DNA from: Bacteroidota bacterium
GTDB lineage: Bacteria > Bacteroidota > Bacteroidia > 2-12-FULL-35-15
Length of the DNA stretch: 64,000 bases
Direction of reading: 5' to 3'
Assembly (NCBI GenBank): GCA_947449315.1
Contig: CANFRC010000011.1
Coordinates: forward strand, 62,001 to 126,000
In this document: positions 46,841 through 56,920 of the stretch, piece after piece
How positions within the stretch are numbered: position 1 is the first letter of the stretch
Layout of the letters: every line of letters begins with the position of its first letter
Position numbers and translations under genes: made by a program
The notes under the pieces: model-generated
The model's database searches: none
Told to the model about the DNA's origin: nothing
What the model saw: only the letters and a program-made list of their open reading frames with translations

Positions 46841-47082
46841 GTGTCTTTTTTTTATTCGCCCATTTCAAAAGGGAAAGTATTTGCAAAGAGATTAAAAAGG
46901 ATCTAATGCATTGCATGTCCGCTTTTAATAAACATCTTTAGGCAAAGAACGCAAATACTCCAATTGTTTAGAAGCGGTTATTCAAAACTTATGAATACAT
47001 CATTGTTCAATTATATGTTTTCAACATGAAAAAAGTATCCGACCTCTTTCCAACTCCCTTTTTTAGTGAGGGTCGATTTTAA

Positions 47083-49638
47083 ATGCTTGCACGCTCATCG
47101 ATTTTGCAAGCATATTTATTTGTATTTTTACGGGTACAAAAAAACCCAGTGTCAGCAAAAAAAATAGTACTACTTCTTTCTTGTTTCATTTCTTCACTAC
47201 TTGTCTTTTCCCAAAACAGACAGTTTCAGGAAGGAGGAGCTCCGCCATCAGTTGGGAAAATAAGAGGAATAATCATCGATAATAAATCCAAGCAACCCAT
47301 TGAATTTGCAACGGTAGCTCTTTATAAAATGAAGGACTCCGCTTTAGCTACAGGTGCTGTAGCCAACGAAAAGGGTGTTTTTGAGCTGTCGGAACTTGGA
47401 TACGGCAGATATTTTATGAAAGTTAATTTTATAGGATATAAATTGATAGTCATAGATACGCTTGCAATCCGACCTCGTGCTCCAGAAATTAATCTCGGGG
47501 TAATCTCGTTACATGCTAATTCAGAACAATTAGATGCAGTTGAAGTTACGGTAGACAGAGGGAGTATGCAATTGAGTATTGATAAAAAAGTATTTAATGT
47601 AACCAAAGATCTTATTAACAGCAGTGGTTCTGCAACGGATGTGTTGCAAAATATTCCGAGTGTTTCTGTAGATATTGATGGGAATATCAGTTTGCGTGGA
47701 AGCGGGAACGTGACCGTATTAGTAGATGGTAAACCTTCCGGAATCACTGGTAGTAGCAGGCAGGCGATCCTGTCTCAGATTCCTGCAAGCAGTATTGAAA
47801 GCATTGAAGTAATTACCAATCCTTCAGCAAAGTATGATCCAGATGGAATGTCGGGTATTATTAATATTGTAATGAAGAAAAATAAAGCGAACGGATTCAA
47901 TGGAAGTGTAAGTGCAAGTGTTGGAACGAATGATAAATACAATACGTCACTAAACTTATCATACAGGAACAAGCACATTAACGCGTATGTCAATTACGGA
48001 TATCGCTACGATCATAGGACAGGAAGCGGGTTTAGTAATCGTCAGAATATTTTCAGTGATACTACATTTTATGTGAACAATTCTTCTTCATCTTTAAAAC
48101 GTAGTGAGTCAAACAATGTAAAAGGAGGCTTTGATTTTTATATCAATGATAAAAACACAATCGGCGCGTCGGTCATGTATGGAGATGGGAGAGAGGATAA
48201 TTTTGGTTCAACCTATTATAATGAATATGATTATTTACATACCCTTAGTGGTTTTTATTATCGCGATGTTCCGGAAATAAATCATTCCAAGAATCTGGAT
48301 TACAATCTGAACTACCGCAAAACATTTTCAAAACCGAAACAGGAGTTGACACTAGATGCAACCTATTCAGATGCAGTATCAGATGAAAGACAGAATTTTG
48401 ATGAACGTGATTATTCTCTGAAATTTGATCCTCGAAATGCAACTCCTCTGCGTCAGATCATAAACAACGATGGTAAGAACGGGATCCTAACCGCTCAGCT
48501 TGATTATACTCAACCCATAAAGAATGGAGGAAAATTTGAAACAGGATATAAAATAATTAATAGAAGTATCGACAATGATTATACTTCTCAGACCTTAAAT
48601 CATTCTAGCGGTATTTTTATACCTGATACAGCAATCAATAATGAATTCAAATACACAGAGCAGATCCATGCAGCTTACGGAACGTTTAGCTCCTCGATTA
48701 AAAATTTTGGATATCAATTAGGATTACGTGCAGAGGAGGCATTGACTGATGCAAAGCTTGTGACCACAGGAGAAAATTATAAAAAAGAGTATTTCAGTTT
48801 GTTCCCAAGCGTGCACCTGTCTCAGAAACTAAAAAAAGATCAGGAGCTACAAGTGAGTTACACCCGCAGGATTAACCGGCCGAATACACGTTCATTGAAC
48901 CCTTTTAAAGATTACGAAGATCCTTACAATGTTCGTTATGGAAATCCATATCTGAAACCAGAGTATATTAATTCATACGAGTTGAGTTACTTGAAGTACT
49001 TTAAAAAAACAGTTGTAACAGCAACTGCTTATTATCGTCAGACCAATGGAATCGTTCAACGTATTAAAACAATTGGAGACAGCACAATTTCATTTGTGAC
49101 TTTTGTGAATCTTAATTCATCTACGTCATACGGTTTAGAGTTGATCGATAAAATGGATCTTTATAAATGGTGGAACGTTACTGCAAGTTTTAATTTCTTC
49201 CAGAATATCATCAACGGAAAAAATGTGGATGCCGATCTTCAGAATAATAATTTGAGTTATACTGGGAAGTTATTATCCAATATGAAAGTGTGGAAATCGA
49301 TGGACATTCAGTTTTCAGCAAATTATATGGGACCAACCGCAACTGCTCAAGGAGAAGTTAAGGCAATATTCACGATGGATATTGGGTTGAAGAAAGATTT
49401 TTTAAAGAATCAGTTGAGTGTTGCTGCAGGAGTAACAGACATAACTAATTCGAGAAAAATGAATATCGTTTCTAGCGGTACAAATTTTCAATTGGAAATG
49501 ATGCGTAGAAGAGAATCTCGAGTGGCAACAGTTACAGTAACCTACCGCTTTGGTAAGATGGCCGAGAACGGCAAAAAAAGTCGTCAGGATAAACAAGGCG
49601 GAGGAATGGATAGCGGTGGTGGCGATATGGGCATTTAG
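47083..49638 (+). CDS. TonB-dependent receptor-like outer-membrane beta barrel
   Basis: An 851-residue outer-membrane protein. After a signal-like segment it has a carboxypeptidase-regulatory-like domain (IRGIIIDNKSKQPIEFATVALY), a plug-type segment (DVLQNIPSVSVDIDGNISLRGSGNVTVLVDGKP) and a long barrel with an aromatic C-terminal strand, followed by a Gly-rich tail. The ligand is unknown. The frame opens at ATG 47083, but GTG 47149 gives a neater signal peptide (SAKKIVLLLSCFISSLLVFSQ) and is a real alternative. No partner such as a SusD-like gene is present. Confidence 0.85.
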   Translation: MLARSSILQAYLFVFLRVQKNPVSAKKIVLLLSCFISSLLVFSQNRQFQEGGAPPSVGKIRGIIIDNKSKQPIEFATVALYKMKDSALATGAVANEKGVFELSELGYGRYFMKVNFIGYKLIVIDTLAIRPRAPEINLGVISLHANSEQLDAVEVTVDRGSMQLSIDKKVFNVTKDLINSSGSATDVLQNIPSVSVDIDGNISLRGSGNVTVLVDGKPSGITGSSRQAILSQIPASSIESIEVITNPSAKYDPDGMSGIINIVMKKNKANGFNGSVSASVGTNDKYNTSLNLSYRNKHINAYVNYGYRYDHRTGSGFSNRQNIFSDTTFYVNNSSSSLKRSESNNVKGGFDFYINDKNTIGASVMYGDGREDNFGSTYYNEYDYLHTLSGFYYRDVPEINHSKNLDYNLNYRKTFSKPKQELTLDATYSDAVSDERQNFDERDYSLKFDPRNATPLRQIINNDGKNGILTAQLDYTQPIKNGGKFETGYKIINRSIDNDYTSQTLNHSSGIFIPDTAINNEFKYTEQIHAAYGTFSSSIKNFGYQLGLRAEEALTDAKLVTTGENYKKEYFSLFPSVHLSQKLKKDQELQVSYTRRINRPNTRSLNPFKDYEDPYNVRYGNPYLKPEYINSYELSYLKYFKKTVVTATAYYRQTNGIVQRIKTIGDSTISFVTFVNLNSSTSYGLELIDKMDLYKWWNVTASFNFFQNIINGKNVDADLQNNNLSYTGKLLSNMKVWKSMDIQFSANYMGPTATAQGEVKAIFTMDIGLKKDFLKNQLSVAAGVTDITNSRKMNIVSSGTNFQLEMMRRRESRVATVTVTYRFGKMAENGKKSRQDKQGGGMDSGGGDMGI

Positions 49639-49656
49639 TTTTTAAAAATAGTTTTC

Positions 49657-52600
49657 TTACACCCTAACTCCGATCACCAGCATATCATCCACTTGTTGCA
49701 ACGTACCTCTCCATTCATTTATAGAGCGTTCGAGTGTAAGCCGTTGTTCATTCAATGGAACAGCGTTTAAACGTAATAGCATTGTTTTAAATGCATTCAG
49801 ATTGAATTTCTTGCCATCAGGTCCACCAAGCTGATCAGCATAACCATCGGAGAAAATATATATGGTGTCACCTTTTTGTAATTTGATGTGATGGTTGGTG
49901 TATTTAGATTGCTGCGTTTCCGTATAACTGCCAATAGCAATGTTATCCGCTTTGAATTCTAGGATTTCGTTATTACGAATTAGCAATAAAGGATTATAAG
50001 CCCCTGCATATTGTAATTCCATATTTTTAAAATTGATTGAACATAACGCAATGTCTATTCCATCGCGTAGTTTGGTATCTATAGATGTTTGATTCAGCGT
50101 CTCGCTCAGGCCTTTGTTCAGCATGTCGAGCAGTAAAGCTGGTTCATGTGTTTTATTTTCGTTGATTGCCTGATGTAGGATGTTTTGTCCAACAATACTC
50201 ATGAATGCCGCGGGAATACCATATCCAGTGCAATCTGCAGCAGCAAACAGTATGTTGTCTCCCTTTTTGTTCATCCAATAAAAATCTCCACTTACAATAT
50301 CTTTTGGTTTAGAAAAAACAAATGCATCTGGCAAATAGTTCCTTATCACTTTTTCAGAAGGTAAAATGGCTTCTTGAATTCGTTTTGCATAATGGATACT
50401 ATCGGTTATATTTTTATTTTTTTCTGTTAACTCCGTATTTTTGATTACAAGCTCTTCGGTACGTTCATCTACTTTATCATCCAGTAATTTTTTAGAAACT
50501 TTTAATTTTTGAATACGCATTTTATCAAAAACGTACAGACCAAAAACAACGAAAACAAAAACTAGAATATAAAAAATGGCTGATTGCCAGAATGGAGGAG
50601 CAATGTAAAATTTATATTCTGTTGCTTGTATATTTCCAGTTCCATCATTATTGAACGCTCTAACCATAAATGTATATGTTCCGGGAGGCAGGTTAGAATA
50701 TACCGCTTCATTTGCTGAAGTGAATCCTGGTAACCAGTCTTTATCAAAACCATCTAACTTATATTTGTACTTTACTTTTTCTGGATTATTTAAGCTGATA
50801 CCTACAAAATTAAATGTGAGATGATTCTCGTCGTAGTTAAATCGTGCATCATCCGGAAACGGATAATCTTTCTTATATAATTTTAACCCCGTAATAAATG
50901 TATGCGGTTCGGCGGTATTTTTTTTATCTTCTTTCGGACTGTATTTTACAACACCCATAATGGTTCCAAACCAAAGGTTTCCTTCTTTATCGATGCATAC
51001 CGCATTCGGATTTGTTTCTAAACCAAGAAAGCCTTCTGCTTTTCCGTAATGAACAAGCTGAGAATTTTTTTCATCAACCCGATCGATTCCTCTGTTGCTT
51101 CCGATCCAGATTTGATTTTCATTATCGGCAATGATGGAATAAGGAGAGTTAGTTGTTAATCCTTCTTTTACATTTAGTTTGGTAAATACTGTTCCATCAT
51201 ATTTATACAATCCCCCTCCGTATGCCCCGAACCAGAGGTTGTGTAGCTTGTCTTCGTTGATACTCAAAATAAAACGGTGACGCATTCCATCGGATTCATC
51301 AAATGTTTTGAAGCTAGAACCATTAAACATAGAAAGACTACCGCCTAATGCTCCAAACCATAAGCGTCCTTTAGAGTCTTTGAAGATACGGTATACGCTG
51401 TTACCACCTAAGCCGTCTACCATCGTATAGTTTTGGAATATTTTTGTAACAGGATCAAATTTAGAAGCGCCTTCTTTTGTTCCAAACCAAAGATTTCCAT
51501 TGTTGTCATCGCTGATCGAAAATACGGCATCACTTGCCAAACCTTGTTTTTTACTATAGGTTTCGAATCGGTCTGTTGCTTTGTTGAACTTACAAACGCC
51601 TCCACAGTCTGTTCCAAACCAAAGGTTTCCGTTCTTGTCTTCGAAAGAAGAAAGTACAACATTACAGCTCAATCCGTTTGCTGTTGTGTAGTTTTTTATT
51701 GTGTGATTTTCTTTTCCGTTTAGTGAGGAATAGTTGAAGGTAATCTTTGAGATTCCTTCATTGGTACCCAGCCAGATATTTCCATCGCGGTCGCATAGAG
51801 TTGTCCAAACAAGATTGTTTACAATATTGTCTGCTTCATCATAAATTTTAAAACGTTCTCCCCGATATTGATTTAATCCGATATCTGTTCCGATCCAAAT
51901 GGCTCCTTCGCGGTCTTGAAAAATAGTGTTGGCATTTAAATAATTTAGTCCTTGTTGTGTGTTGTAATTATAAACGATGGCTTTGGAAATAGCTTCTGCT
52001 CTGTCTTTGGATGGGAAAGGAGTAAATTTTGCAGCACCACCACCAGTTGTTCCTATCCAAATGTTGTGCGTTTTATCTTCGTAAATACAATTAATAAAAT
52101 CGGCCCCTAATCCATTTTTTGTACTAATGATTTCACCGGCCCATTCTATTGCTTTGGTTGGAGCTTGTACAATAAAATCATCTTTTATCTGCAACACCAT
52201 TACCCCTGCATCTGCTGTACCAACCCATATTTCATTATTGTTTACGCGCGAGAGTGTGGTGATACGGTTGCTCAACAATCCATTGCCAAGATTTAAAAAA
52301 TGAAAGGAAGATGGAAATCTGATATCCGTTTTCGGATTATAAATTGTAATTCCGATATCAGTTGCCATCCAAATATTTTCTTTCTGATCAAGACAAAGGT
52401 CATACACGTTGTTGCTGCTGAGTCCGTTTTTTTTAGTAATCGAGATCATTTTTTTATTCAGTGGGTCATAAACAAATATTCCTGCTCCTTCGGTGGAGAT
52501 CCAGAAACGTTGATCATTGTCTTGAATAATAGATGTTACTGTTTTAAATCGTGTGTATTCTTCTAAGTCTAAATTTTCAATTTTCTTTGTTTTGTAGTTG

Positions 52601-52923
52601 TACATCGAAACTCCGCCAGCCCAATGACCAAACCATATATTGCCTGTTTTGTCTTTACAAATGGCTGTTACCCAGTCTTCCGCTAAAGAGTCTTTTCTTG
52701 AATAGGTAACAAATTCTTTTCCATTGTATTTTGTTAATCCCGAAAGTGTCCCTATCCAAAGGTTTCCGTCATCATCTTGTGCTAATGATTGGACCTGAGA
52801 TTGTGACAATCCTTGTTCTACTCCATAATAAATGAAGCTGGTAGTTTGAGCCCGCACACTGCCAGTCTGTAGTATCAGCAAACAGATGAGGGGCATGATA
52901 TATATGGAGTAATTTTTTTTCAC
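49657..52923 (-). CDS. Reg_prop/Y_Y_Y sensor with SpoIIE-type PP2C phosphatase domain
   Basis: A 1088-residue membrane protein. After a signal peptide there are about a dozen two-component-regulator propeller repeats (patterns such as NLWIGTxxGL), then a Y_Y_Y Ig-like domain with FDKDWLPGFTSANEAVYSNLPPGTY, one membrane helix (about 780-800), a coiled coil and a C-terminal PP2C domain of SpoIIE type. The phosphatase motifs are SGDFYWMNK, AAADCTGYGIPAAFMS, YAGAYNPLLL and FSDGYADQLGG. It replaces the usual histidine kinase output with Ser/Thr phosphatase output, so it probably controls an anti-sigma antagonist system. Metal-binding Asp residues are intact. The partner is unknown. Confidence 0.88.
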   Translation of the reverse strand: MKKNYSIYIMPLICLLILQTGSVRAQTTSFIYYGVEQGLSQSQVQSLAQDDDGNLWIGTLSGLTKYNGKEFVTYSRKDSLAEDWVTAICKDKTGNIWFGHWAGGVSMYNYKTKKIENLDLEEYTRFKTVTSIIQDNDQRFWISTEGAGIFVYDPLNKKMISITKKNGLSSNNVYDLCLDQKENIWMATDIGITIYNPKTDIRFPSSFHFLNLGNGLLSNRITTLSRVNNNEIWVGTADAGVMVLQIKDDFIVQAPTKAIEWAGEIISTKNGLGADFINCIYEDKTHNIWIGTTGGGAAKFTPFPSKDRAEAISKAIVYNYNTQQGLNYLNANTIFQDREGAIWIGTDIGLNQYRGERFKIYDEADNIVNNLVWTTLCDRDGNIWLGTNEGISKITFNYSSLNGKENHTIKNYTTANGLSCNVVLSSFEDKNGNLWFGTDCGGVCKFNKATDRFETYSKKQGLASDAVFSISDDNNGNLWFGTKEGASKFDPVTKIFQNYTMVDGLGGNSVYRIFKDSKGRLWFGALGGSLSMFNGSSFKTFDESDGMRHRFILSINEDKLHNLWFGAYGGGLYKYDGTVFTKLNVKEGLTTNSPYSIIADNENQIWIGSNRGIDRVDEKNSQLVHYGKAEGFLGLETNPNAVCIDKEGNLWFGTIMGVVKYSPKEDKKNTAEPHTFITGLKLYKKDYPFPDDARFNYDENHLTFNFVGISLNNPEKVKYKYKLDGFDKDWLPGFTSANEAVYSNLPPGTYTFMVRAFNNDGTGNIQATEYKFYIAPPFWQSAIFYILVFVFVVFGLYVFDKMRIQKLKVSKKLLDDKVDERTEELVIKNTELTEKNKNITDSIHYAKRIQEAILPSEKVIRNYLPDAFVFSKPKDIVSGDFYWMNKKGDNILFAAADCTGYGIPAAFMSIVGQNILHQAINENKTHEPALLLDMLNKGLSETLNQTSIDTKLRDGIDIALCSINFKNMELQYAGAYNPLLLIRNNEILEFKADNIAIGSYTETQQSKYTNHHIKLQKGDTIYIFSDGYADQLGGPDGKKFNLNAFKTMLLRLNAVPLNEQRLTLERSINEWRGTLQQVDDMLVIGVRV

Positions 52924-52956
52924 ATCAATTTTATTTAAATTTCAGTTGTTAGTCGT

Positions 52957-54270
52957 TTATTGATCTTTATAAGAACTGAAATAAGCAATTTCTTGATTAT
53001 AGGTCGTTTCATCAATCTCAATATTGTTTTTATAATAGCAGACAGTTCCCCAGAAATAAATTTCTTTTCTGTAGTTATCCATTTTTTGTCCTTGCGTAAC
53101 ATTCGTTGTTCTTACTGTTTTAATAATGCCTTCATAAATAGTTACAGCAAAATTCGGAGACCCTTTTTTTGTGTATCCTTTCACATCGGGTAAGGTTGTT
53201 TGTTTGCTAATTCTTACGGAACGTTCTGCAAAAGCTGCAGCTTCAACTAATTTTGTGATCTCATTGCTTTTGTATTGTTGGTTAGCAAGCATTTCATTTT
53301 GTTTTAATTTTTGTTCTTCTTTTACTTTATTAGATTGTGCTTTTACGGTTGCCTCACTTCGCATTTGGGTTATAACGGTATTAGCACTCGCTTCTTGTTT
53401 GTTGAATGCTTTTTGTTTGGTTTGTCGTTCGTTTTCTGCAATCATTTTTAGCAGATCGTTCTCATAGTTGGTTTTAATTTCTTTGTTTTTTTTCGCAATA
53501 CTATTTTTCGCTTCTTTCTCTTGCTGTAAGCGGATGGCTTCGGTTTCTATAGTTTGATTATCAGGCTCTTTTTTATTGGAGGCCTCCCGTTTCATTTTTA
53601 TTAATTCAGCAGCTTTGTCAATTGAATCTTGTTTTGCTTTTGCGTCTGCCAATAATTTGTTTTCAATATCTAAGCGTAGTTTTTCCGCTGCGTCTCTTTT
53701 GGCTTTTTCTGCCGCTTCTTTTTCAGCAAGTAATTTCGCTTGTTCAGCAGGATCTATTACAAGGTCCTTTGTAAATTGAGCAAGATAGGCTTCATCATCC
53801 ATAAATGCTTTTTTACCATCATAGATAATTTTTGTAAATGGGGTTTTAAATTTTGAAATACGCACCCCTGGGTTGGTGGTTTCGAAAAATGGAATTTCAG
53901 TTTGGTAAAGTGGGTAAAGCCCACTTTTTGTTTTCGGCAGCTTACTGGTGTATACTAATAAATACATCTCTACGCACCCCGGATTAGAGAATGTAATTTT
54001 ATAATCCACACCAAATACAAGATTGAAATCGAATTTCCCGTTTTTTCCCGTTTTTATTTGTTCCTGCTGAATGCTTCCGTTACGGTATACTGTTACCGTT
54101 GCTCCTGAAAGAGGTTTGCCTTCTTTTACCGCTCTTCCTGCGAATTCAAGCATGCCGGGTGCTTGGGCATATGTTTTTTCGGAAAGAAAAATACACAGAA
54201 AGCACACCAACAAAACTCCATACAATGGAGACCTGATTTTAGAGTAAGGAGGAGTACTTAAAAGGGTCAT
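52957..54270 (-). CDS. Secreted protein with regulatory-like beta domain and long coiled coil
   Basis: A 437-residue secreted protein. After a signal peptide (about 16-35) a carboxypeptidase-regulatory-like beta sandwich (about 40-110, FAGRAVKEGKPLSGATVTVY) is followed by a Lys/Glu/Ala-rich coiled coil (about 170-340) and a conserved-looking end (PNFAVTIYEGIIKTVRTTNVTQ). It lies 33 bases upstream of the SpoIIE-type sensor gene, so the two are likely co-transcribed and may interact at the cell envelope. I recognise no overall family. Confidence 0.7.
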   Translation of the reverse strand: MTLLSTPPYSKIRSPLYGVLLVCFLCIFLSEKTYAQAPGMLEFAGRAVKEGKPLSGATVTVYRNGSIQQEQIKTGKNGKFDFNLVFGVDYKITFSNPGCVEMYLLVYTSKLPKTKSGLYPLYQTEIPFFETTNPGVRISKFKTPFTKIIYDGKKAFMDDEAYLAQFTKDLVIDPAEQAKLLAEKEAAEKAKRDAAEKLRLDIENKLLADAKAKQDSIDKAAELIKMKREASNKKEPDNQTIETEAIRLQQEKEAKNSIAKKNKEIKTNYENDLLKMIAENERQTKQKAFNKQEASANTVITQMRSEATVKAQSNKVKEEQKLKQNEMLANQQYKSNEITKLVEAAAFAERSVRISKQTTLPDVKGYTKKGSPNFAVTIYEGIIKTVRTTNVTQGQKMDNYRKEIYFWGTVCYYKNNIEIDETTYNQEIAYFSSYKDQ

Positions 54271-54380
54271 TTCGGATGTTTTTCTACCCTACGAAAGTAA
54301 GCAAAATATAGCGATTTGTCAATTCGTACTGGCACAATTGAACAAGTTGACGTCTGCTTTGTTTATCAATAAAATGAGGT

Positions 54381-54764
54381 ATGGAAAATCGTGATTTATT
54401 ATTGACGAAGCTTCGTCCCGATATAAAAATTGATACAGAGCGATCAACGGTATTGGAGGTGTTTCAGAGCGTAACATTGCGTCCCATTTTGAAGATTCAG
54501 AACCACTTGTTATTAGCGCTTTTTAGCGCTCATCTTAACGACAACAAAATTAATATTGGCTTGTTGAAAGATGAAAAGAAGGAGGAGTTGATTCATACCC
54601 TATTGAAAAAGGATATGGCGATAAAAAATGTTTTGATAGGAACGATTGTGGGTTTTTTTACAGAAAAGGAATCGCTTTTTTATTTCAGCGACAAACGTGC
54701 TATCAATAAACGGATCGTTGAACTATTGATCAAACGTATTTCAGATCAAAAGAACGTATTGTAA
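54381..54764 (+). CDS. Conserved small protein of unknown function
   Basis: A 127-residue soluble protein with the pattern VTLRPILKIQNHLLLALF in the middle and a helical C-terminus rich in Ile/Lys. Similar short proteins appear in many Bacteroidota and have sometimes carried unsupported enzyme names. No catalytic motif is seen. It is convergent with the RluE-like gene, whose stop is one base away. Confidence 0.7.
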   Translation: MENRDLLLTKLRPDIKIDTERSTVLEVFQSVTLRPILKIQNHLLLALFSAHLNDNKINIGLLKDEKKEELIHTLLKKDMAIKNVLIGTIVGFFTEKESLFYFSDKRAINKRIVELLIKRISDQKNVL

Positions 54765-54765
54765 A

Positions 54766-55353
54766 TTAGTCCAGGGAAATTTTCAATCGTTTATAGATAG
54801 CGTCTCGTTTCAATTCCCGAACATCACCCGGTTGCATATTTTCAATGCGCAGATCTTCTATGGCAATGCGGATTAATCGTAAGCAAGGAAACCCAACTCC
54901 TGCAGTCATTTTGCGAACTTGATGGTACTTCCCTTCGGTTAAAGTTAATTCTATCCAAGAGGTTGGTAGACTCTCGTTTACCGGATGAGCCCTAGGAGCG
55001 AGCGATTCGGGCTTTTTTACTTTTTTTACTTTGCATGGTTTGGTAACATATGGGCCAGCATCAAGTGCTATTGTAATTCCTGCCTCTATCTCTTTCATTG
55101 CGGCGTCCGTCACTATGCCTTGCAACTGGACCAGATAAATTCTTTTATGTTCGTATTCCGGTTTTAATAATCGGTGATTTAATGATTTGTCATTTGTCAG
55201 AATCAATAAGCCTTCGCTATTTTCATCCAGCCTTCCAACAGAATAAACATCTTTTGCAAACGTAAATTCTAAATCGCTTAAGCACTTCTTTTTATGTTCA
55301 GTAGTGAATTGCGAAATCATTTTATAGGGCTTGTAAATAATATAATAGCTCAT
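54766..55353 (-). CDS. RsuA/RluE-family pseudouridine synthase
   Basis: A 195-residue enzyme lacking an N-terminal S4 domain, like RluE, which modifies U2457 of 23S rRNA in E. coli. The catalytic segment is SVGRLDENSEGLLILTND with the essential Asp, and the N-terminal YYIIYKPYKMISQFTTE and C-terminal HQVRKMTAGVGFPCLRLIRI are family landmarks. The RluE identity is by similarity only; other subfamily members could target different positions. Confidence 0.88.
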   Translation of the reverse strand: MSYYIIYKPYKMISQFTTEHKKKCLSDLEFTFAKDVYSVGRLDENSEGLLILTNDKSLNHRLLKPEYEHKRIYLVQLQGIVTDAAMKEIEAGITIALDAGPYVTKPCKVKKVKKPESLAPRAHPVNESLPTSWIELTLTEGKYHQVRKMTAGVGFPCLRLIRIAIEDLRIENMQPGDVRELKRDAIYKRLKISLD

Positions 55354-55373
55354 GTTTTTTTATAAATGCGACA

Positions 55374-56081
55374 TTACTTTTTAAAGATAGTGTCTGGAAC
55401 TCCTTTATTTATTTGATAATTTGTGAGGGTAATATATATTTTTCCTTTTTTAGGATCTTTTGTTTTGTCAGGGGTTTCTGTGCTACTATTATTAATATCC
55501 CCGGAAACACTTTTTGGTATCTTGAATTTTTTCACATCAACCGAAAAGATCATTTTGTCTGGTAAGCCGTATAATAACTGAGCTCCGTAAGTGTACTCCA
55601 TCAAAATGGTGCCATTTGATTTCGTAGTAAGTTGTGATTTTAAAACGACATTTTGTTTGTTGTCAATCCACAGTTTTCCCAAAATAAGATCACTGGTGTC
55701 GGACAATGGGATAATGTTGATGATGTTGGTAAGGGTTCCATTAATTAGTTCATTCCCTTGCATAATTGCTGTGAAAGAGTTGGTGTCGGCAAGCATTTTT
55801 GACGATTGGTCAAAGCCCTGGCGAGGCACAATAGCAATGCTTTTAGACTCCACCTTAAACTTATCTTTTTGTTTAAAGTAAATTTTAGCATCTATCGGTA
55901 GCATTCTGATAAATGGCATATCTACTTTAATATTTGCAAGTACAGAGTAGTCTTTTGCTTTTTGCGATTTAAGATAAACGGCTCTTAAAATTTGATTGGC
56001 ATTTTGCTGAGCCATCACAGTTTCTCCACTCAGGATGGCAAATAGAAATACGACTAAAAATTTAATTCGAAAAGTACTCAT
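55374..56081 (-). CDS. LolA-like outer-membrane lipoprotein carrier family protein
   Basis: A 235-residue periplasmic protein with a signal peptide (about 1-24, ending VMAQQ). The mature part has the LolA/LppX half-barrel pattern with QILRAVYLKSQKAKDYSVLANIKVDMPF near the N-terminus and alternating beta strands. It may carry lipoproteins or lipids. The start overlaps the permease gene by 4 bases, so it is translated with the ABC exporter and may serve its substrate. Confidence 0.75.
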   Translation of the reverse strand: MSTFRIKFLVVFLFAILSGETVMAQQNANQILRAVYLKSQKAKDYSVLANIKVDMPFIRMLPIDAKIYFKQKDKFKVESKSIAIVPRQGFDQSSKMLADTNSFTAIMQGNELINGTLTNIINIIPLSDTSDLILGKLWIDNKQNVVLKSQLTTKSNGTILMEYTYGAQLLYGLPDKMIFSVDVKKFKIPKSVSGDINNSSTETPDKTKDPKKGKIYITLTNYQINKGVPDTIFKK

Positions 56082-56920
56082 GCTAATATATCCTTCCTGT
56101 TAAATTTATATACGGCAATTGCTAAAAGTCCTATAATGTGGACGAACAAAATAATTGCAGAAGAAATAATTTTGTCGACGGGCAGAGGGTCTTCAAAAAA
56201 ATTGCGCCAAGTGACCATATGAGTTGTAAATAAAAAGGGTTGTATCTTTTGCAGTACAGGAACATCGAGCGTTCCAATAATTGTAAACAGAATGATGATG
56301 GCCATGGTAGATACGATGGGGCCAATTGAGTTTTCTGAGAAGCACGAAAGCGTAAGGGATAAGGTTGCGATCATTACCAATGACAAGAAGGCCATGCTGA
56401 AACCAGAAAGAAAGCGCCATGCAAGATCTTTTTCCTGTAAAATAACCAATCCTTCGCTATTTAAAACCATGAGATCGCCGGTTCCAAAAATTATTTTTCC
56501 AACAACTAATGCTAGAAATACCAGCCACAACAATATGATGAGCGTATAGGCGCACCCGGCTAAATATTTTGAAAATAGAATACTGGTTCTCGAAATGGGT
56601 TTGGTCAGTAATAAACGAATAGTGCCCATTGCTCCTTCCCCTGAAACAAGATCGCCTGTTACCAAGGCTATAAGCAGTGGAACATGTATGATCAACATTT
56701 GTAAAATAATAAATGCGATTAAATTTCCGTTTAAAATTTTTCCTTCAAAAGAAAGCGATTGCTCAAAAGGTTGAGTTACAAAAGAAATAAAATTGTGTCC
56801 ATCTACTTTCATTGCAAAAAGGATGATGCCTACAATCAGTGTTATTGCACCAACGCCAATATAGCTGCGCGGTTTTGCAGCTATTTTTAAAAATTCGTTA
56901 TACGTGCTTTTCCAGAACAT
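56078..56920 (-). CDS. ABC-2 type transporter permease
   Basis: A 280-residue membrane protein with six or so helices. After an N-terminal amphipathic stretch (YNEFLKIAAKPRSYIG) a short extracytoplasmic loop precedes the core, including GEGAMGTIRLLLTKPISRTSILFSKYLAG, typical of NosY/ABC-2 permeases. It overlaps the ATPase gene by one base at its start and the LolA-like gene by four at its end. The exported substrate is unknown. Confidence 0.87.
   Translation of the reverse strand: MFWKSTYNEFLKIAAKPRSYIGVGAITLIVGIILFAMKVDGHNFISFVTQPFEQSLSFEGKILNGNLIAFIILQMLIIHVPLLIALVTGDLVSGEGAMGTIRLLLTKPISRTSILFSKYLAGCAYTLIILLWLVFLALVVGKIIFGTGDLMVLNSEGLVILQEKDLAWRFLSGFSMAFLSLVMIATLSLTLSCFSENSIGPIVSTMAIIILFTIIGTLDVPVLQKIQPFLFTTHMVTWRNFFEDPLPVDKIISSAIILFVHIIGLLAIAVYKFNRKDILA

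Noticed and set aside
52300-53779. Several plus-strand frames of 67 to 98 codons
   Set aside because: All are antisense to the sensor phosphatase or the coiled-coil protein gene and have Phe/Ser/Cys-rich translations typical of shadows.
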